Of a stretch of DNA of 64,000 nt, positions 7,747-16,686 are shown piece by piece. The DNA is from Methylorubrum rhodesianum. Its GTDB lineage: Bacteria > Pseudomonadota > Alphaproteobacteria > Rhizobiales > Beijerinckiaceae. The stretch lies in assembly GCF_014199985.1 (NCBI RefSeq), contig NZ_JACHOS010000004.1, forward strand, positions 1 through 64,000, written 5' to 3'. Position 1 is the stretch's first letter. Every line of letters begins with the position of its first letter. The position numbers were made by a program, and so were the translations under genes. The notes below the pieces were generated by a model. It was not told the DNA's origin. It was given only the letters and a program-made list of their open reading frames with translations, and ran no database searches.

Positions 7747-8868
7747 CTACGCGTCGTCCGGGTCGATGTCCGCTTGCGCGGTTCCCATCAGTCGGGTGAG
7801 CTTGTCGAACTCGATCTCCTTCAGCTTCGGGCAGGTCGAGATGTCGGGCACCCTGAACGGGTTCCGGTGAGGGCCGAGCTCGAAGATCTCGTCGAAGACG
7901 AATGCTAGGTGGTCGAGTTGGCTGATGCTCGGCGCGCCGCTTCGGATGGCGCGGAAGGCCGCCTTCTTGACGAGGTGCATCATCCGGCCGGTGTATCCCG
8001 CCGATGCCTTGAGCATGCGCTGGACCATGTCGTGCTCGGACAGGCCGGAGGGGGCCGGGAAGCCGAGCCGCGGCTCGATCAGCTCCAGGAACTTCGTCGC
8101 CTTCTTCACACAGGCCGCCGAGTGGCCGAGTGGCCTGATGGGCATGAAGATGCAGCGTCGGAGCAACTGGAAGTCCTCCTTGAGCACCCGCCTCAGCCAC
8201 GGCATGCCGGAGAGCACGAGCGAGATGGGGCGCATCTCCGCCCCCGGCGGCCGCAGGGGGTCGTTCGGGTCCGGGAGGACGAGGTTCTTCAGCGTCTCGA
8301 CCAAGGCCCGCCGCTCGTCGCCGGTGCGCCCGCGGAGGGCGTGGTGGAATTCATCGACCATGACGACCGACACGAGTTGGGCGTGCATCTGGTGGCGGAC
8401 CCTGCGCCAGATGTCGTGCTCCTTCAGGGTGGCGCTGAGTTCCAGATCGGTCAGGGCGACGTACAGCGCGAGCCCCAGCGTCTTCAGGGTGCAGGGGCTG
8501 GGCGCCTTGATGAACACCAGCGGGCGCACGGGGCCGACCTCGTCACGGAACGGCACCAGGGACGGGCGCATCTGCAGCCGGGCGAGCAGATGCGACTTCC
8601 CGGCCCCGGAAGGAGCCGGAACGACAAGGCACTGGCCCTCGACGTCGTCGGCGAGGTCGGCCAGCATCTGGTCGAAGCGCGCGACCGCCTTGACGACGAC
8701 GTCCGTGTTCACGTGGATCGTGTTCACGCGTCTCTTCCAGGCGCGCCGCTCCAGATCCTGGGGGCTCAGACGGGTGGCGAACCGCTCCCGGCGCGCGGGA
8801 ACGGCCTCCTGCGGGGCGAGGACCGTGACGTCGGGGCGGAAGATGTCCGCTTCGTGGGCTTGCAGCAT
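7747..8868 (-). CDS. tniB: TniB/TnsC-family AAA+ transposition ATPase
   Basis: This 373-residue AAA+ regulator would connect target-bound TniQ with the TniA transposase. It has Walker A APSGAGKS at 85-92 and Walker B VVMVDEFHH with D172/E173. I chose ATG 8868 because AGGA lies about 8 bp upstream and it clears the TniA stop by 10 bp; an upstream in-frame ATG at 8913 would overlap TniA. The next gene, TniQ, begins 10 bp downstream. Confidence 0.9.
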   Translation of the reverse strand: MLQAHEADIFRPDVTVLAPQEAVPARRERFATRLSPQDLERRAWKRRVNTIHVNTDVVVKAVARFDQMLADLADDVEGQCLVVPAPSGAGKSHLLARLQMRPSLVPFRDEVGPVRPLVFIKAPSPCTLKTLGLALYVALTDLELSATLKEHDIWRRVRHQMHAQLVSVVMVDEFHHALRGRTGDERRALVETLKNLVLPDPNDPLRPPGAEMRPISLVLSGMPWLRRVLKEDFQLLRRCIFMPIRPLGHSAACVKKATKFLELIEPRLGFPAPSGLSEHDMVQRMLKASAGYTGRMMHLVKKAAFRAIRSGAPSISQLDHLAFVFDEIFELGPHRNPFRVPDISTCPKLKEIEFDKLTRLMGTAQADIDPDDA

Positions 8869-8878
8869 GCGATGGTCC

Positions 8879-11125
8879 TCACTCGGCAGTCCAGTTATCG
8901 GGATCGTCTGCATCGAACCCGATGTCGTCGGCCGCCGCCGCCGGCATGGTCGCCGCCGGCACGGTCGCCGCCGCGGTGACGGGCGGTGATCGTGCCGGCT
9001 CGGCGGCGACCGAGTCGTCCTGCGCCGCGCGGACCGGGCGCCCGCCGGTCTTGCGGCCCCCCTGCCCGATGCGGGGCGCAGGCGCCGCCTGGCCGTCGGC
9101 CGCGGCCGACGGCGCGGCCTTCCTCGGGCGCCGGGTCCGCAGCCGCTCGGCCTCGTGGGCGTTCTCGTCAGCGACGTCCCAGGCCACCTCGAACATCGGG
9201 TCGTCCGCGTGCTCGCGGAACCAGTCGACGTCGGTGCTGGCCAACCGCTGCGGCTTGACGCCGGCGTTGCGGCATTCGGCGCGAAGCAGCTCCATCGCGC
9301 GGACGAGGGTCGCGCGTGCGACGCGCTGGCCCTCCAGCGTCATGCGACGCGCCGTCCGGACCACGTCGCGCCACTCGGCAAGGGAGGTGCCGTCCGCCAA
9401 GGCGTCGTCGCAGGGAACCCTGATCCACCCGGCCTCCTCGTCCACCAGGACGAGGAGGTGGCCGAGATCGGACGCATCGACCTTGACGAGGAACTCCTCG
9501 CCGAAGTGGAAGCCTTTCCTGCGGCGGACGCCCTTCAGCTCGTCCGACTGGAAGGTGAGCCCGAGGAAGGTGATCCCGTGCCGCTGGATGGTCCTCGGGA
9601 CCACGAGCGCGATGAGCGGGTCGAGGTCGTCGGCCGACGGCGGCAGGCGCGTGCCGTAGCCGATCAGGTCCTGCCAGCGCTGCAGGGGCGTGCGTCCCAG
9701 CAGCCCGCCATGCTTGCGGTTGTGATAGATGTCGACGACCCAGATCGTGAAGAATTCGATGAGCTGGGCGAGGGTCAGGGCGGCTTGCCCGACGCTGTCG
9801 TAGTCGCCCCGCTCGCGCACGTCCCGGAAGGTCCGGCCCGGCAGGTAGGCGCAGAAGTCGCGCGCGATCGTGCCGAGGGCCCGCTCGACCTTGCCCTTCA
9901 GGTGGGGCTTGCGCCGGGGCATGTAGCGAAGCTCGAACCGCAGCTGCCCGGCGGCCGCCTTCATCGAGCGGGAGTGGAATTCCCGTCCGTTGTCGAGCTT
10001 GACCACCTCCGGCACGCCGAACACGGGCCAGGACGTCTCGACGCGGACGCGGGTCAGGTCCTTCGGCAGCACCGCCATGCGCAGGCAATGCATCACCGAG
10101 GTCCAGGAGGGGCGCTCTTCGCTGAGATGGAACCCGACGATCATCCGGGTGGCCGCACAGATGGCGACCGTGAGCCAGACGCGCTTGGTGCGCTTGTCCT
10201 TCCGACGCCGGTTCCGCGCCGGGGTGCCGTCGCCTTCCAGAACCAGCACGTCGAGCGGCGTGTGGTCGATCTCGACGATTTCGAGCGGCCGCGTCGCCTG
10301 AGGAGCCTTCTTGACGTGCCGGAAGGCCTGCTCCGCCTCCGCGGGGCCCTGGCGGTGATAGATCTCGTCGAACCGACTGACGTTCGCCTTCACCCAGCGC
10401 CGGATGGTCATGGCGTCGGGCACATCGAGGGGCACGGCGCGCGTCTTGTTCTCGCGCTCGACCCGGCCCTGGATGAACAGGATGACGTGGCTGAGGGGGG
10501 GGCCGTTCCGGATGAGCCAGTCCTCGCGCACCCGCTCGGCGAGGATCACCTCGACTTCCGGGTCGAGGCGGAAACCCGCCCGCCCCTTCTGGTCGTGCAA
10601 CGGGATCAGCGCCGCGAGGGCCCTGCCCCCCTTGCGCCAGCGCCCGTACCAACCCTTCAGCGAGGACCCGCTCACCCGTTCGAGCGGCACGTCGTCGGGA
10701 TGGGAGCCCTCGTTCTCGATGACCCGTTGCCGACGCTCCGCCGCGACGAGCTTCGCGATCTCGGCGTAGCCCTTCAGGACCTTCTTGTGGGTCCGCTCGG
10801 CGAAGCACCGGTCGCAGGCCTGCATGTAGTCGAGGCGCATCAGCGCCGCGTCCTGCTGGCGGACATCGAACGTGTCGATGGTGCGGAGGAGGTTGTCCTG
10901 GACGCCTTGGGGCAGGCCCGCGGTCGTGTCCTCCACCAGTTGAAGGCGCCTCGGCTCGCCGAAGTAGAGGTCGGCCAGCTCGGCATGGCTCTTCGTGACC
11001 GAGACCGGCCTCGCCCCGAGCGTGCGCAGGGTGACGCCGCTCGCGTCGCGCGAGAGCACCTTGTGGTAGACGCCCTCGACGATGACGAGGGCGCCCTCCT
11101 GCAGGCGGATCTGGCAAGCGCCCAT
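8879..11125 (-). CDS. tniA: TniA/TnsB-family DDE transposase
   Basis: This 748-residue Mu-type DDE recombinase has all three catalytic residues in context: D287 (EIDHTPLD), D378 (KLDNGREF) and E414 (KGKVERALG). The first 60 residues form a small N-terminal domain that is also encoded separately just upstream. The C-terminus is an alanine- and proline-rich tail, probably the TniB contact. ATG 11125 is 2 bp after the preceding stop. This is the only gene in the module with an intact active site, so it should catalyse strand transfer. Confidence 0.92.
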   Translation of the reverse strand: MGACQIRLQEGALVIVEGVYHKVLSRDASGVTLRTLGARPVSVTKSHAELADLYFGEPRRLQLVEDTTAGLPQGVQDNLLRTIDTFDVRQQDAALMRLDYMQACDRCFAERTHKKVLKGYAEIAKLVAAERRQRVIENEGSHPDDVPLERVSGSSLKGWYGRWRKGGRALAALIPLHDQKGRAGFRLDPEVEVILAERVREDWLIRNGPPLSHVILFIQGRVERENKTRAVPLDVPDAMTIRRWVKANVSRFDEIYHRQGPAEAEQAFRHVKKAPQATRPLEIVEIDHTPLDVLVLEGDGTPARNRRRKDKRTKRVWLTVAICAATRMIVGFHLSEERPSWTSVMHCLRMAVLPKDLTRVRVETSWPVFGVPEVVKLDNGREFHSRSMKAAAGQLRFELRYMPRRKPHLKGKVERALGTIARDFCAYLPGRTFRDVRERGDYDSVGQAALTLAQLIEFFTIWVVDIYHNRKHGGLLGRTPLQRWQDLIGYGTRLPPSADDLDPLIALVVPRTIQRHGITFLGLTFQSDELKGVRRRKGFHFGEEFLVKVDASDLGHLLVLVDEEAGWIRVPCDDALADGTSLAEWRDVVRTARRMTLEGQRVARATLVRAMELLRAECRNAGVKPQRLASTDVDWFREHADDPMFEVAWDVADENAHEAERLRTRRPRKAAPSAAADGQAAPAPRIGQGGRKTGGRPVRAAQDDSVAAEPARSPPVTAAATVPAATMPAAAADDIGFDADDPDNWTAE

Positions 11126-11127
11126 GT

Positions 11128-11340
11128 TCAACGCCGCCCCCTCCCGGGCTCGGACACGCGCAGCCGCCCGCTGCGGCAAAGGTCCAGCATCGCGGCCTCG
11201 CTCAGGAAAAGCGTGACGGGATCGGGCCCGAGCCGGCGCAAGAGGACGCCGGCCGCGGCGCGCGCGATGGCGTGGGGGATCCCGTCGACGAGCGCGACCG
11301 CGCCGCGGTGCGTGCGGATCTGAGACCGATCTCCTGTCAT
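11128..11340 (-). CDS. Free-standing TniA-like N-terminal domain
   Basis: The 70-residue product aligns by eye with the first 60 residues of the adjacent TniA. Both have QIR then GA-(L/V)-x-(L/I)-V-(D/E)-G, a later GV-x-LR-x-LG-x-x-PV, and DL near the end. TnsA-like and TniA genes flank it with 4-bp and 2-bp gaps. It may be the detached N-terminus of the degenerate DDE gene two genes upstream, retained as a separate subunit. I know of no named family for a lone domain of this kind. Confidence 0.7.
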   Translation of the reverse strand: MTGDRSQIRTHRGAVALVDGIPHAIARAAAGVLLRRLGPDPVTLFLSEAAMLDLCRSGRLRVSEPGRGRR

Positions 11341-11344
11341 GGGG

Positions 11345-12031
11345 CTACCTCCGGCTCGGGGAACGGCGGACAAGGGCGTGGTCGTCGAACGGTCGGCCGG
11401 GTTCGGTGAGCTCGGCTTCCCCGCGCGCGACCAGGGCGACGACGGCCCGGAAGGCGCGGGTCCCGAGGCCCGAGGCCGCTCGGAGCTCCCGGACGCGGGC
11501 CTCGCCGCCGAAGCGGTCCAGGACGACGCGGATGGTGTGCTGCTCCGCCTCGTCGACGACGAAGCTTCGCTCGCTCGCGACGAGCGCCGCGTTCGCGACC
11601 CGGAGCGCGTCGATCTCGACCTCGGTCCAGAGCTCGAAGCCGTGGTAGCCGGCCGCGATGGCGCCCGCCGCCAAGCGGGGCCGGATCTCGTCCCAGCCGA
11701 GCCTGATCACCCGCTTCAGCGGCTTGACCTCGACGCAGAGGCGCCGCCCGTCGTCGATCTCGACGGCGAAGTCCGGCGTGTAGGTGTGCCACCGGACGCC
11801 GTCGTGCCACCGGAACGGGACGGGCTCCTCCTGGTAGCGCAGGACGGCGTCGTCCTGCTCCAGGAGGAGGATGAAATCCCGCGCGAGGAGGCCCTCGTAG
11901 GCCACCATGCGGTGGCCCATGCCCGGCTTGCCGGAGGGGATCTCGCCCGTGATGCAGTCCCGCCGTCCGGTGACGATCCGGCGGGACGGATTCGGCTTGC
12001 CGACATGCCGGCTTCGCAGGGTCCGGGACAT
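11345..12031 (-). CDS. TnsA-like endonuclease subunit
   Basis: This 228-residue restriction-fold nuclease is predicted to cut the 5' strands at the transposon ends. Active-site candidates match TnsA: E46 (AYEGLLARDF), D87 (YTPDFAVE) and E101-x-K103 (VEVKPLKRV). The C-terminal half looks like a winged-helix domain. ATG 12031 overlaps the stop of the degenerate DDE gene by 1 bp (TGATG). TnsA partners are standard in Tn7 but absent from classical Tn5053, so this module is an intermediate type. Confidence 0.82.
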   Translation of the reverse strand: MSRTLRSRHVGKPNPSRRIVTGRRDCITGEIPSGKPGMGHRMVAYEGLLARDFILLLEQDDAVLRYQEEPVPFRWHDGVRWHTYTPDFAVEIDDGRRLCVEVKPLKRVIRLGWDEIRPRLAAGAIAAGYHGFELWTEVEIDALRVANAALVASERSFVVDEAEQHTIRVVLDRFGGEARVRELRAASGLGTRAFRAVVALVARGEAELTEPGRPFDDHALVRRSPSRR

Positions 12032-13194
12032 CAGGCCCCTGCCCCGGCGCCGGGCATCCGCGCGGGCGCGGCCGCCGCCCCCAGGCGGATTGGATACCGC
12101 GTCACCCCCTCCTGCCAGCGGTCCAGCGGGGTCCGCCCGTCCCGGCGCGAGCGGCCGAGGTCGTGCTGGCTGAGCCAATCCTGCACCGCGGCCATCAGGC
12201 CGTCGGCCGTCGCCACCGCGGCCCCGGTCGCGGCGAGCCATTGCCCCAGGCCCGCCGCCGGCGCGGCCCCGCCCGCGGAGGCCGCCGGGCCGAAGCGCAG
12301 CTCGATCCCGAGCGCCGCCGCGGACCGCAGGACCGATTCGCTGCGGAACAGGGGGGCGTGGTCGAGCAGGAGGGCGTCCGGGAGACCGAGGCAGAGGCGG
12401 GCGACGCCGAGCGGCTCCGGCGTGGCTGCGGCCGGCCGGGCACCGAAGAGCCCGAGGACGGCGTCGCCGTCGGGCTCCGTCGTGGAGAGCCTCGCCGCGA
12501 CCGTCACGCCGCTGTAGGCGTCCCGCGCGGTCAGCAGGTGGACGCGATCCGTGTCGAGTTCCGGCAGCGCGATGTCGAGGGTCTCCTCGCCGACGACCAC
12601 CTCGCCCAAGGGGTGCCCGCTCGACATGTGCAGGAACCGGAAGACCTGCCGGGCGGGCGCCGCGGATCCGCGCGCCGGCGGCCGCATGCGGGCGCGGATC
12701 ATCCGGCGAAGGGTGCCGGGCGCCGGCACCTGGTCGGGCGCGCACCCGCGGGCCAGGGCCTCTTCCCGGCACCGCTGCAGCGCCGCCTGCGTCAACAGGG
12801 AGAGCGAGGGCGCCGGCCGCAGGCGGGCCTGGGCGGCGGCCTCGTCGGCCACGGACCCGATCCAGGCGGCCCAGCGGGGCCGGGCCGGCACGGACCGCCG
12901 CCGGTCGGCGAGCGCGGCCACCTGCCCGCCGCTCGTGCGGAGCAGCCGCTGCCACCGCCTGACCTGCCGCAGCGACGGCCACTTGACGTCGTCCACCTCA
13001 CGGCCGACCGCCGCGAAGGCGGCCGGCACGGCATCGGCGCCGCACGCGCCGGCCGGCAGGCCTTCCAGGGCCTGCACATAGGCCAGGCGCCGTCCGGCGC
13101 GGGCGCGCTGCGCCTCCGTCAGCTCCGAGAGGGCCGGCGGATCCGCCGGGGCGAGGGAGTCGCTCTGGACGGGAAAAAGTTCGAGCTGCGTCAT
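12031..13194 (-). CDS. Degenerate, probably inactive DDE transposase paralogue
   Basis: This 387-residue protein aligns with the catalytic core of the TniA downstream: PLGEVVVGEETLDI against PLEIVEIDHTPLDV, LGLPDALLLDHAPLF against FGVPEVVKLDNGREF, and RTPLDRWQEG against RTPLQRWQDL. The first catalytic Asp is replaced by G202. The second is kept as D278. The Glu region (about 305-320) is replaced by Ala/Gly-rich sequence without a matching Glu. It should therefore lack catalysis and act, if at all, as a structural or DNA-binding partner. The 170-residue N-terminal part has helix-turn-helix-like stretches. AGAGGA lies upstream of ATG 13194. Confidence 0.78.
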   Translation of the reverse strand: MTQLELFPVQSDSLAPADPPALSELTEAQRARAGRRLAYVQALEGLPAGACGADAVPAAFAAVGREVDDVKWPSLRQVRRWQRLLRTSGGQVAALADRRRSVPARPRWAAWIGSVADEAAAQARLRPAPSLSLLTQAALQRCREEALARGCAPDQVPAPGTLRRMIRARMRPPARGSAAPARQVFRFLHMSSGHPLGEVVVGEETLDIALPELDTDRVHLLTARDAYSGVTVAARLSTTEPDGDAVLGLFGARPAAATPEPLGVARLCLGLPDALLLDHAPLFRSESVLRSAAALGIELRFGPAASAGGAAPAAGLGQWLAATGAAVATADGLMAAVQDWLSQHDLGRSRRDGRTPLDRWQEGVTRYPIRLGAAAAPARMPGAGAGA

Positions 13195-13285
13195 GACCGC
13201 GGCGGTCCTCTGAAAGCCCGTGGCGGGCGTTGATGGAAGCTGGGCGAGGCGGCCCCGGCACTCGGGCCGGGGCCGGTCGTGCGGG

Positions 13286-13438
13286 CTAGTCCTCGGGCGC
13301 CTGGTCGTCCCAGGCCTCGGGCGTGAACTTGCCGGTGGGGTGGCCGAGAAGGAGGCCGAGGTCGTCGTCCCACGCGTCGAAGGCGGGATCGACGAAGCGG
13401 TCGCCGGCGGGCGGCTCGCCGCCGTACTGATCGGTCAA
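13286..13438 (-). CDS. Possible 50-residue acidic protein
   Basis: The frame begins at TTG 13438 with AGGAG about 9 bp upstream and encodes a 50-residue, strongly acidic peptide (AFDAWDDDLG, EAWDDQAPED). It lies 91 bp ahead of the degenerate transposase gene on the same strand. No family recognised. The Shine-Dalgarno sequence is the main support. Confidence 0.4.
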   Translation of the reverse strand: MTDQYGGEPPAGDRFVDPAFDAWDDDLGLLLGHPTGKFTPEAWDDQAPED

Positions 13439-13897
13439 GGGCGTTCTCCTGGGGTCGCGAGGTCGGTGGCCCGGTCGAGGGCGTCCGTCGGACGGCCCCG
13501 GCTCGGCGGCATCAGGCGGCCGGGACACCCCAAGGAGGCGACACGCGCAGGCCCTTGCTTTCACGCGCGGGAGCTGGCATACGTGTCGGGCCTCGGCGTG
13601 TGCCTCATCCGGTCGGTGCGGTAGTTTCACGGTCGCGGTCGAAAAGGCTCGGACGTCGCTTGGGCCGGGGATTCCACTCCCCTTCCCGGCGCGGTCGAGC
13701 GATACACCTGCGGTGGCTTGGTGGTTAGACGCAGGTGATCTCAAGGCGTGCGGCCCTCGGGCCGTGCGCCTTTGTCATGACTCATGGGGCGCGACCGGAG
13801 CCGGTCGCGGAGGGTCGCGCGACCGCCCACGGCGGACGCGAACCGGTCTGATCTGGCCGGGCATTGTTACTCTCCCTCGAAGTCCCGGGACGGGACT
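13439..13897. other. Intergenic region between transposition module and next gene
   Basis: No supported gene. It contains the strong hairpin at 13743-13772 and a perfect inverted repeat AAGTCCCG/CGGGACTT at 13880-13898 that overlaps the stop codon of the next gene. A transposon end might be expected here, but I found no copy of the repeat seen at 44-89. Confidence 0.4.
13743..13773 (-). terminator. Strong GC-rich hairpin, likely terminator
   Basis: AAGGCG-TG-CGGCCC pairs with GGGCCG-TG-CGCCTT across a 2-base loop, giving a 14-bp stem with two G-T wobbles. On the plus strand TTT follows. It lies about 125 bp past the stop of the minus-strand gene at 13898, so it probably ends that transcript before the transposition operon; direction is not certain. 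Confidence 0.5.
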
Positions 13898-14395
13898 TTA
13901 CTCGGTTTCGCCCTGAGACGGCTGCGCCCGGAACTGGCCGAGCGCGTACCACATCTTCGCCTTCCGGTCGTGGATTATTTTCCCATCGCGCTTAAGCTTG
14001 GTCTTGGACTTCTCCGAGGCGTCGAGCTGGTAGCCGGCTTTCCGGACGACCTCGTTCACCTCGGCGCCGGACATCCCCCGGGGGCCCGCCTTCGCCAACG
14101 CCGTGACGATCACCTTCGCGACCGGGCCGGTGACCGCGGGCAGTTGCAGGGGCTCCGCCCCCGGCCGATCCGCATCCGCGGCCGCCCGCGGGAGGGCCAC
14201 GGCCGGCGCGAGGCCGGAGCGCTCCAACGTGCCGATCAGGTGGTCGATGCCGGCCAGTTCGGTGGCGATCTCGCGAAGCTTCGCGGCACCGGCCAGCATC
14301 GCCGACCGCACGGCTTCGTGCATCTCCGCCTCGGCCTGCCGGGCCTGCTCGCGCAGCCTCTCCCGCGCCTGTTGCAGTTCGGTGAGCACGACCAT
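13898..14395 (-). CDS. Hypothetical coiled-coil protein with winged-helix-like end
   Basis: The product is 165 residues. Residues 1-60 are a charged, heptad-like helix (ELQQARERLREQARQAEAEM). Residues about 90-150 look like a small winged-helix domain (GMSGAEVNEVVRKAGY, KSKTKLKRDGKI) as in nucleoid- or plasmid-associated proteins. The start is ATG 14395; GTG 14389 is possible because the upstream G-run is very close to the ATG. It stands alone, with hairpins immediately downstream. Confidence 0.6.
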   Translation of the reverse strand: MVVLTELQQARERLREQARQAEAEMHEAVRSAMLAGAAKLREIATELAGIDHLIGTLERSGLAPAVALPRAAADADRPGAEPLQLPAVTGPVAKVIVTALAKAGPRGMSGAEVNEVVRKAGYQLDASEKSKTKLKRDGKIIHDRKAKMWYALGQFRAQPSQGETE

Positions 14396-14647
14396 CCCCC
14401 ACAAGGCCCGCGGGCGGTCGCGCCCAGGCCGATTTTGAAATCCTACCCGGTCGCGGACCCCGTGGCAACCGGGTGAGACCCGGCCGCAAGGCGCCTGGTT
14501 AACGGGGTCCTGCCTGACCGACCCTGCTTCCGGCCGGGTGGCTTCCCGTCCGGACCGGCCGCGCAGACCTGGCCGGGCGCGCCCGCGGGCGGCGAGCCCG
14601 GGCCGGGCGTGCCGGCGCGCTCCGGCCGTTGGCCGGGTGACTCGGCG

Positions 14648-16024
14648 TCACCCCGCCCGGTAGGCCGCGGCCGGACCGACCGGCTCGCGCGACATGAAGG
14701 GCTGCCCCCTGCCCTCCGCCCAGGCGAAGCCAAGCGCGGCCAGCGCCGCCGTCAGCTGCGCGTCGTCGGCGGGAGCGATCCGCAGCCCGGCCCCCTCCGC
14801 GTCCGCGATCGCGACGAGCCGCTCCAGGAAGCCTGGGCGCGGCGCCCGCCCGGCCAGGCCGCCTACGACCAGGTCCCCCTCCCCCGACAGGCCCAGCGGC
14901 AGGTCCGGCAGGTCGTCCCCCCGGGTCAGCCGGCGCATGACCCGGTGCGCGGCGGTGTCGAGCTCGGCCGGGACCGAGGCGTCCAGCAGGGTGTCGGCCG
15001 CCGCGTCGGAGACCCGCGCCGCGCCGCCGCCCGGCAGGACCGCCGCGACGGACAGCTCGATCCCGCCGGCCCGGAGGTCGAAGCGGGCCGACAGGACGAG
15101 GCGGACAGCGGTGCGCGTCACGGTGATCGCCACCGCCCCGTCGAGTCCCTCGCCCGCGGCGTAGGACGCCGGACCCACCGCCAGTCCCCGATGCCGGCGC
15201 AGCAGGCGACCCAGGGCGGGGCCGAGCTCCGCGTCGACGATGTCCCGCGCGAGCGCGTCGGCGAGGCGCCGCCGCCAAGCCGGGCCGTCGCGGTCGCTCC
15301 TCCGGGCGCCGGGGGCCGGCAGCGCCCGGAGGACCGCGGCGGCGTGGCGGAAGCGCTGCCCGGCACTCGCGCCCAGCGCCTCTCGGTAGAGCGCATCCGC
15401 GACGGCCTCGACCAGCGGCGGCAGCCCCTTGGCCAGGGCCGCCCGCAGCCGCCGGCCGGCCGAGGCGGCCTGCGCCGCCCGGCTTGCCTCGCCGGCATCC
15501 GCCATCAGCGCCGCGGCCTGCCGCGCCTCCGGCGCGACCGTGAACGCGAGCGCCTCCAGCTCGTCGGAGGCCCGGAGGACCGCCGGCAGGCAATCGAGGA
15601 AGCGGAGGGCGCGCTCGACATGCGCGCGGGCGGAGGCGCCATCCTCGGGGATCCAGCGGGCGGCCCTGAGCAGGGCATCCCGCACCTGCGCGTGATCCGC
15701 CGGCGCGAAGGCCCCGGGGAGCGCGCGCAGGAGCGCGCGGTCGGCCGCCGCGCGCGACCGCGCCAGGGGGAGGACGATCCCGTCGTCCCAGACCTGCCGG
15801 AGATCCTTCCGGATCGCCCGCCTCAGGGCCGCGATCCGGGTCGCCCGGATGCCGCCGGCCACGAACGCCGCGTGCAGGTTCTCCATCGTCGCGTCGACCG
15901 TGTGCCGGGTGGCCGGGTGCGAGAGCGTCGCGATGGTTCGCCACGCCGTCGCGAGCTCTCCCGCGTCCGTTTGCGTGGGGCTGCTTCCGGCGCGGGAGGC
16001 CGGGACGACGGGAGCGGGGTGCAT
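14648..16024 (-). CDS. Hypothetical Ala/Arg-rich protein, 458 residues
   Basis: No family recognised. The protein is mostly helical by composition, with a well-formed charged core (ATRHTVDATMENLHAAF, LRRAIRKDLRQVWDD) and a C-terminal alpha/beta-looking part. No signal peptide or membrane segment. ATG 16024 was chosen because upstream sequence loses protein-like character. It follows the ParA-like paralogue (17523-16687) and a small gene on the same strand, so the three may be one transcription unit. Confidence 0.6.
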   Translation of the reverse strand: MHPAPVVPASRAGSSPTQTDAGELATAWRTIATLSHPATRHTVDATMENLHAAFVAGGIRATRIAALRRAIRKDLRQVWDDGIVLPLARSRAAADRALLRALPGAFAPADHAQVRDALLRAARWIPEDGASARAHVERALRFLDCLPAVLRASDELEALAFTVAPEARQAAALMADAGEASRAAQAASAGRRLRAALAKGLPPLVEAVADALYREALGASAGQRFRHAAAVLRALPAPGARRSDRDGPAWRRRLADALARDIVDAELGPALGRLLRRHRGLAVGPASYAAGEGLDGAVAITVTRTAVRLVLSARFDLRAGGIELSVAAVLPGGGAARVSDAAADTLLDASVPAELDTAAHRVMRRLTRGDDLPDLPLGLSGEGDLVVGGLAGRAPRPGFLERLVAIADAEGAGLRIAPADDAQLTAALAALGFAWAEGRGQPFMSREPVGPAAAYRAG

Positions 16025-16230
16025 GGCCGGAGGATGCCCAGGAACGCGAGCGTCCGGCCGGGCGATAGGCCGCGGGACCGCGCCAGGCCGGCGCGATGGA
16101 TCCAGGGCGCTTCGATCCGGGCCGCGGACGGCGCCCGGGAATCGGGCGCACGCCCCATTGTGCGGGCCACGGAGCAAGCCACAATCGGCGCCGCCCGGGC
16201 CGTGCCGCATCCCCTGCACCGGCGCGCGCC

Positions 16231-16629
16231 TCAGGTCGCCTCGCCGGTGTCCCAGGACGCCCAGGAGCCCGGCAGCGACGCGGTCTCGCGGGCGAGCCGG
16301 ACGAAGGTGGCGAGGTCCTCGTTGGCGTCGTCGAAGGCGCCGTCGAGCAGGGTCCACGCCTCCGGCGCGGCGAGCGCCGCGCCATCGGCGAAGCCGCGGT
16401 CGTCCGGCCCGGTCCGCCCGCGGTCCCGCGGCGAGGCCGGGTCGACGGCCGCGCCCGGGTCGCGGGCGAGACGGCCGGCGAGCCGCCCGGCGCGGCCCCG
16501 GGCGCGGTCCGGGCGGCCCCGGCCCGGCCCGGGCGAGCGCGCCGGCCCGGGCCGGCGGGGCCTGGGATTCGCCGCGCGCCCGGGCGTTGCCCTGGAGGGG
16601 GCGCCGCGGGTGTTCGCCAATGTCGTCAT
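16231..16629 (-). CDS. Small hypothetical protein, low-complexity N-terminus
   Basis: A 132-residue frame. The first 70 residues are Arg/Pro/Gly-rich low complexity; the last 45 (AWTLLDGAFDDANEDLATF) look like a real acidic helical segment. Position between two same-strand genes supports it; composition of the N-terminus weakens it. A shorter product from an internal start is possible. Confidence 0.4.
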   Translation of the reverse strand: MTTLANTRGAPSRATPGRAANPRPRRPGPARSPGPGRGRPDRARGRAGRLAGRLARDPGAAVDPASPRDRGRTGPDDRGFADGAALAAPEAWTLLDGAFDDANEDLATFVRLARETASLPGSWASWDTGEAT

Positions 16630-16686
16630 CGTCGTCTCCGTCGCAGCAGGATCGATGGGGTGGCGCAGGTCGGAGGGGTTGCCGGC

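Larger units (their letters stand above)
5877..13194 (-). mobile_element. Tn7/Tn5053-type transposition module with duplicated transposase parts
   Basis: Six tightly packed minus-strand genes: degenerate DDE protein, TnsA-like nuclease, free-standing TniA N-terminal domain, TniA, TniB, TniQ. Gaps are -1, 4, 2, 10 and 10 bp, so they form one operon. TniA, TniB and TniQ define the Tn5053/Tn7 superfamily; a TnsA-type nuclease implies cut-and-paste rather than cointegrate transposition. Element ends were not resolved. The 22-bp tandem repeats at 44-89 are a candidate for one end, which would make the conjugation operon and the toxin-antitoxin pair cargo. Confidence 0.75.

Noticed and set aside
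13705..13740. tRNA-like stretch (GGTGGTTAGACGCAGGTGATCTC)
   Set aside because: No acceptor stem or T-arm could be built around it; it is adjacent to a terminator-like hairpin only.
13439..13897. Right end of the transposon
   Set aside because: No copy or inverted copy of the 44-89 repeat and no convincing terminal inverted repeat could be identified by eye.
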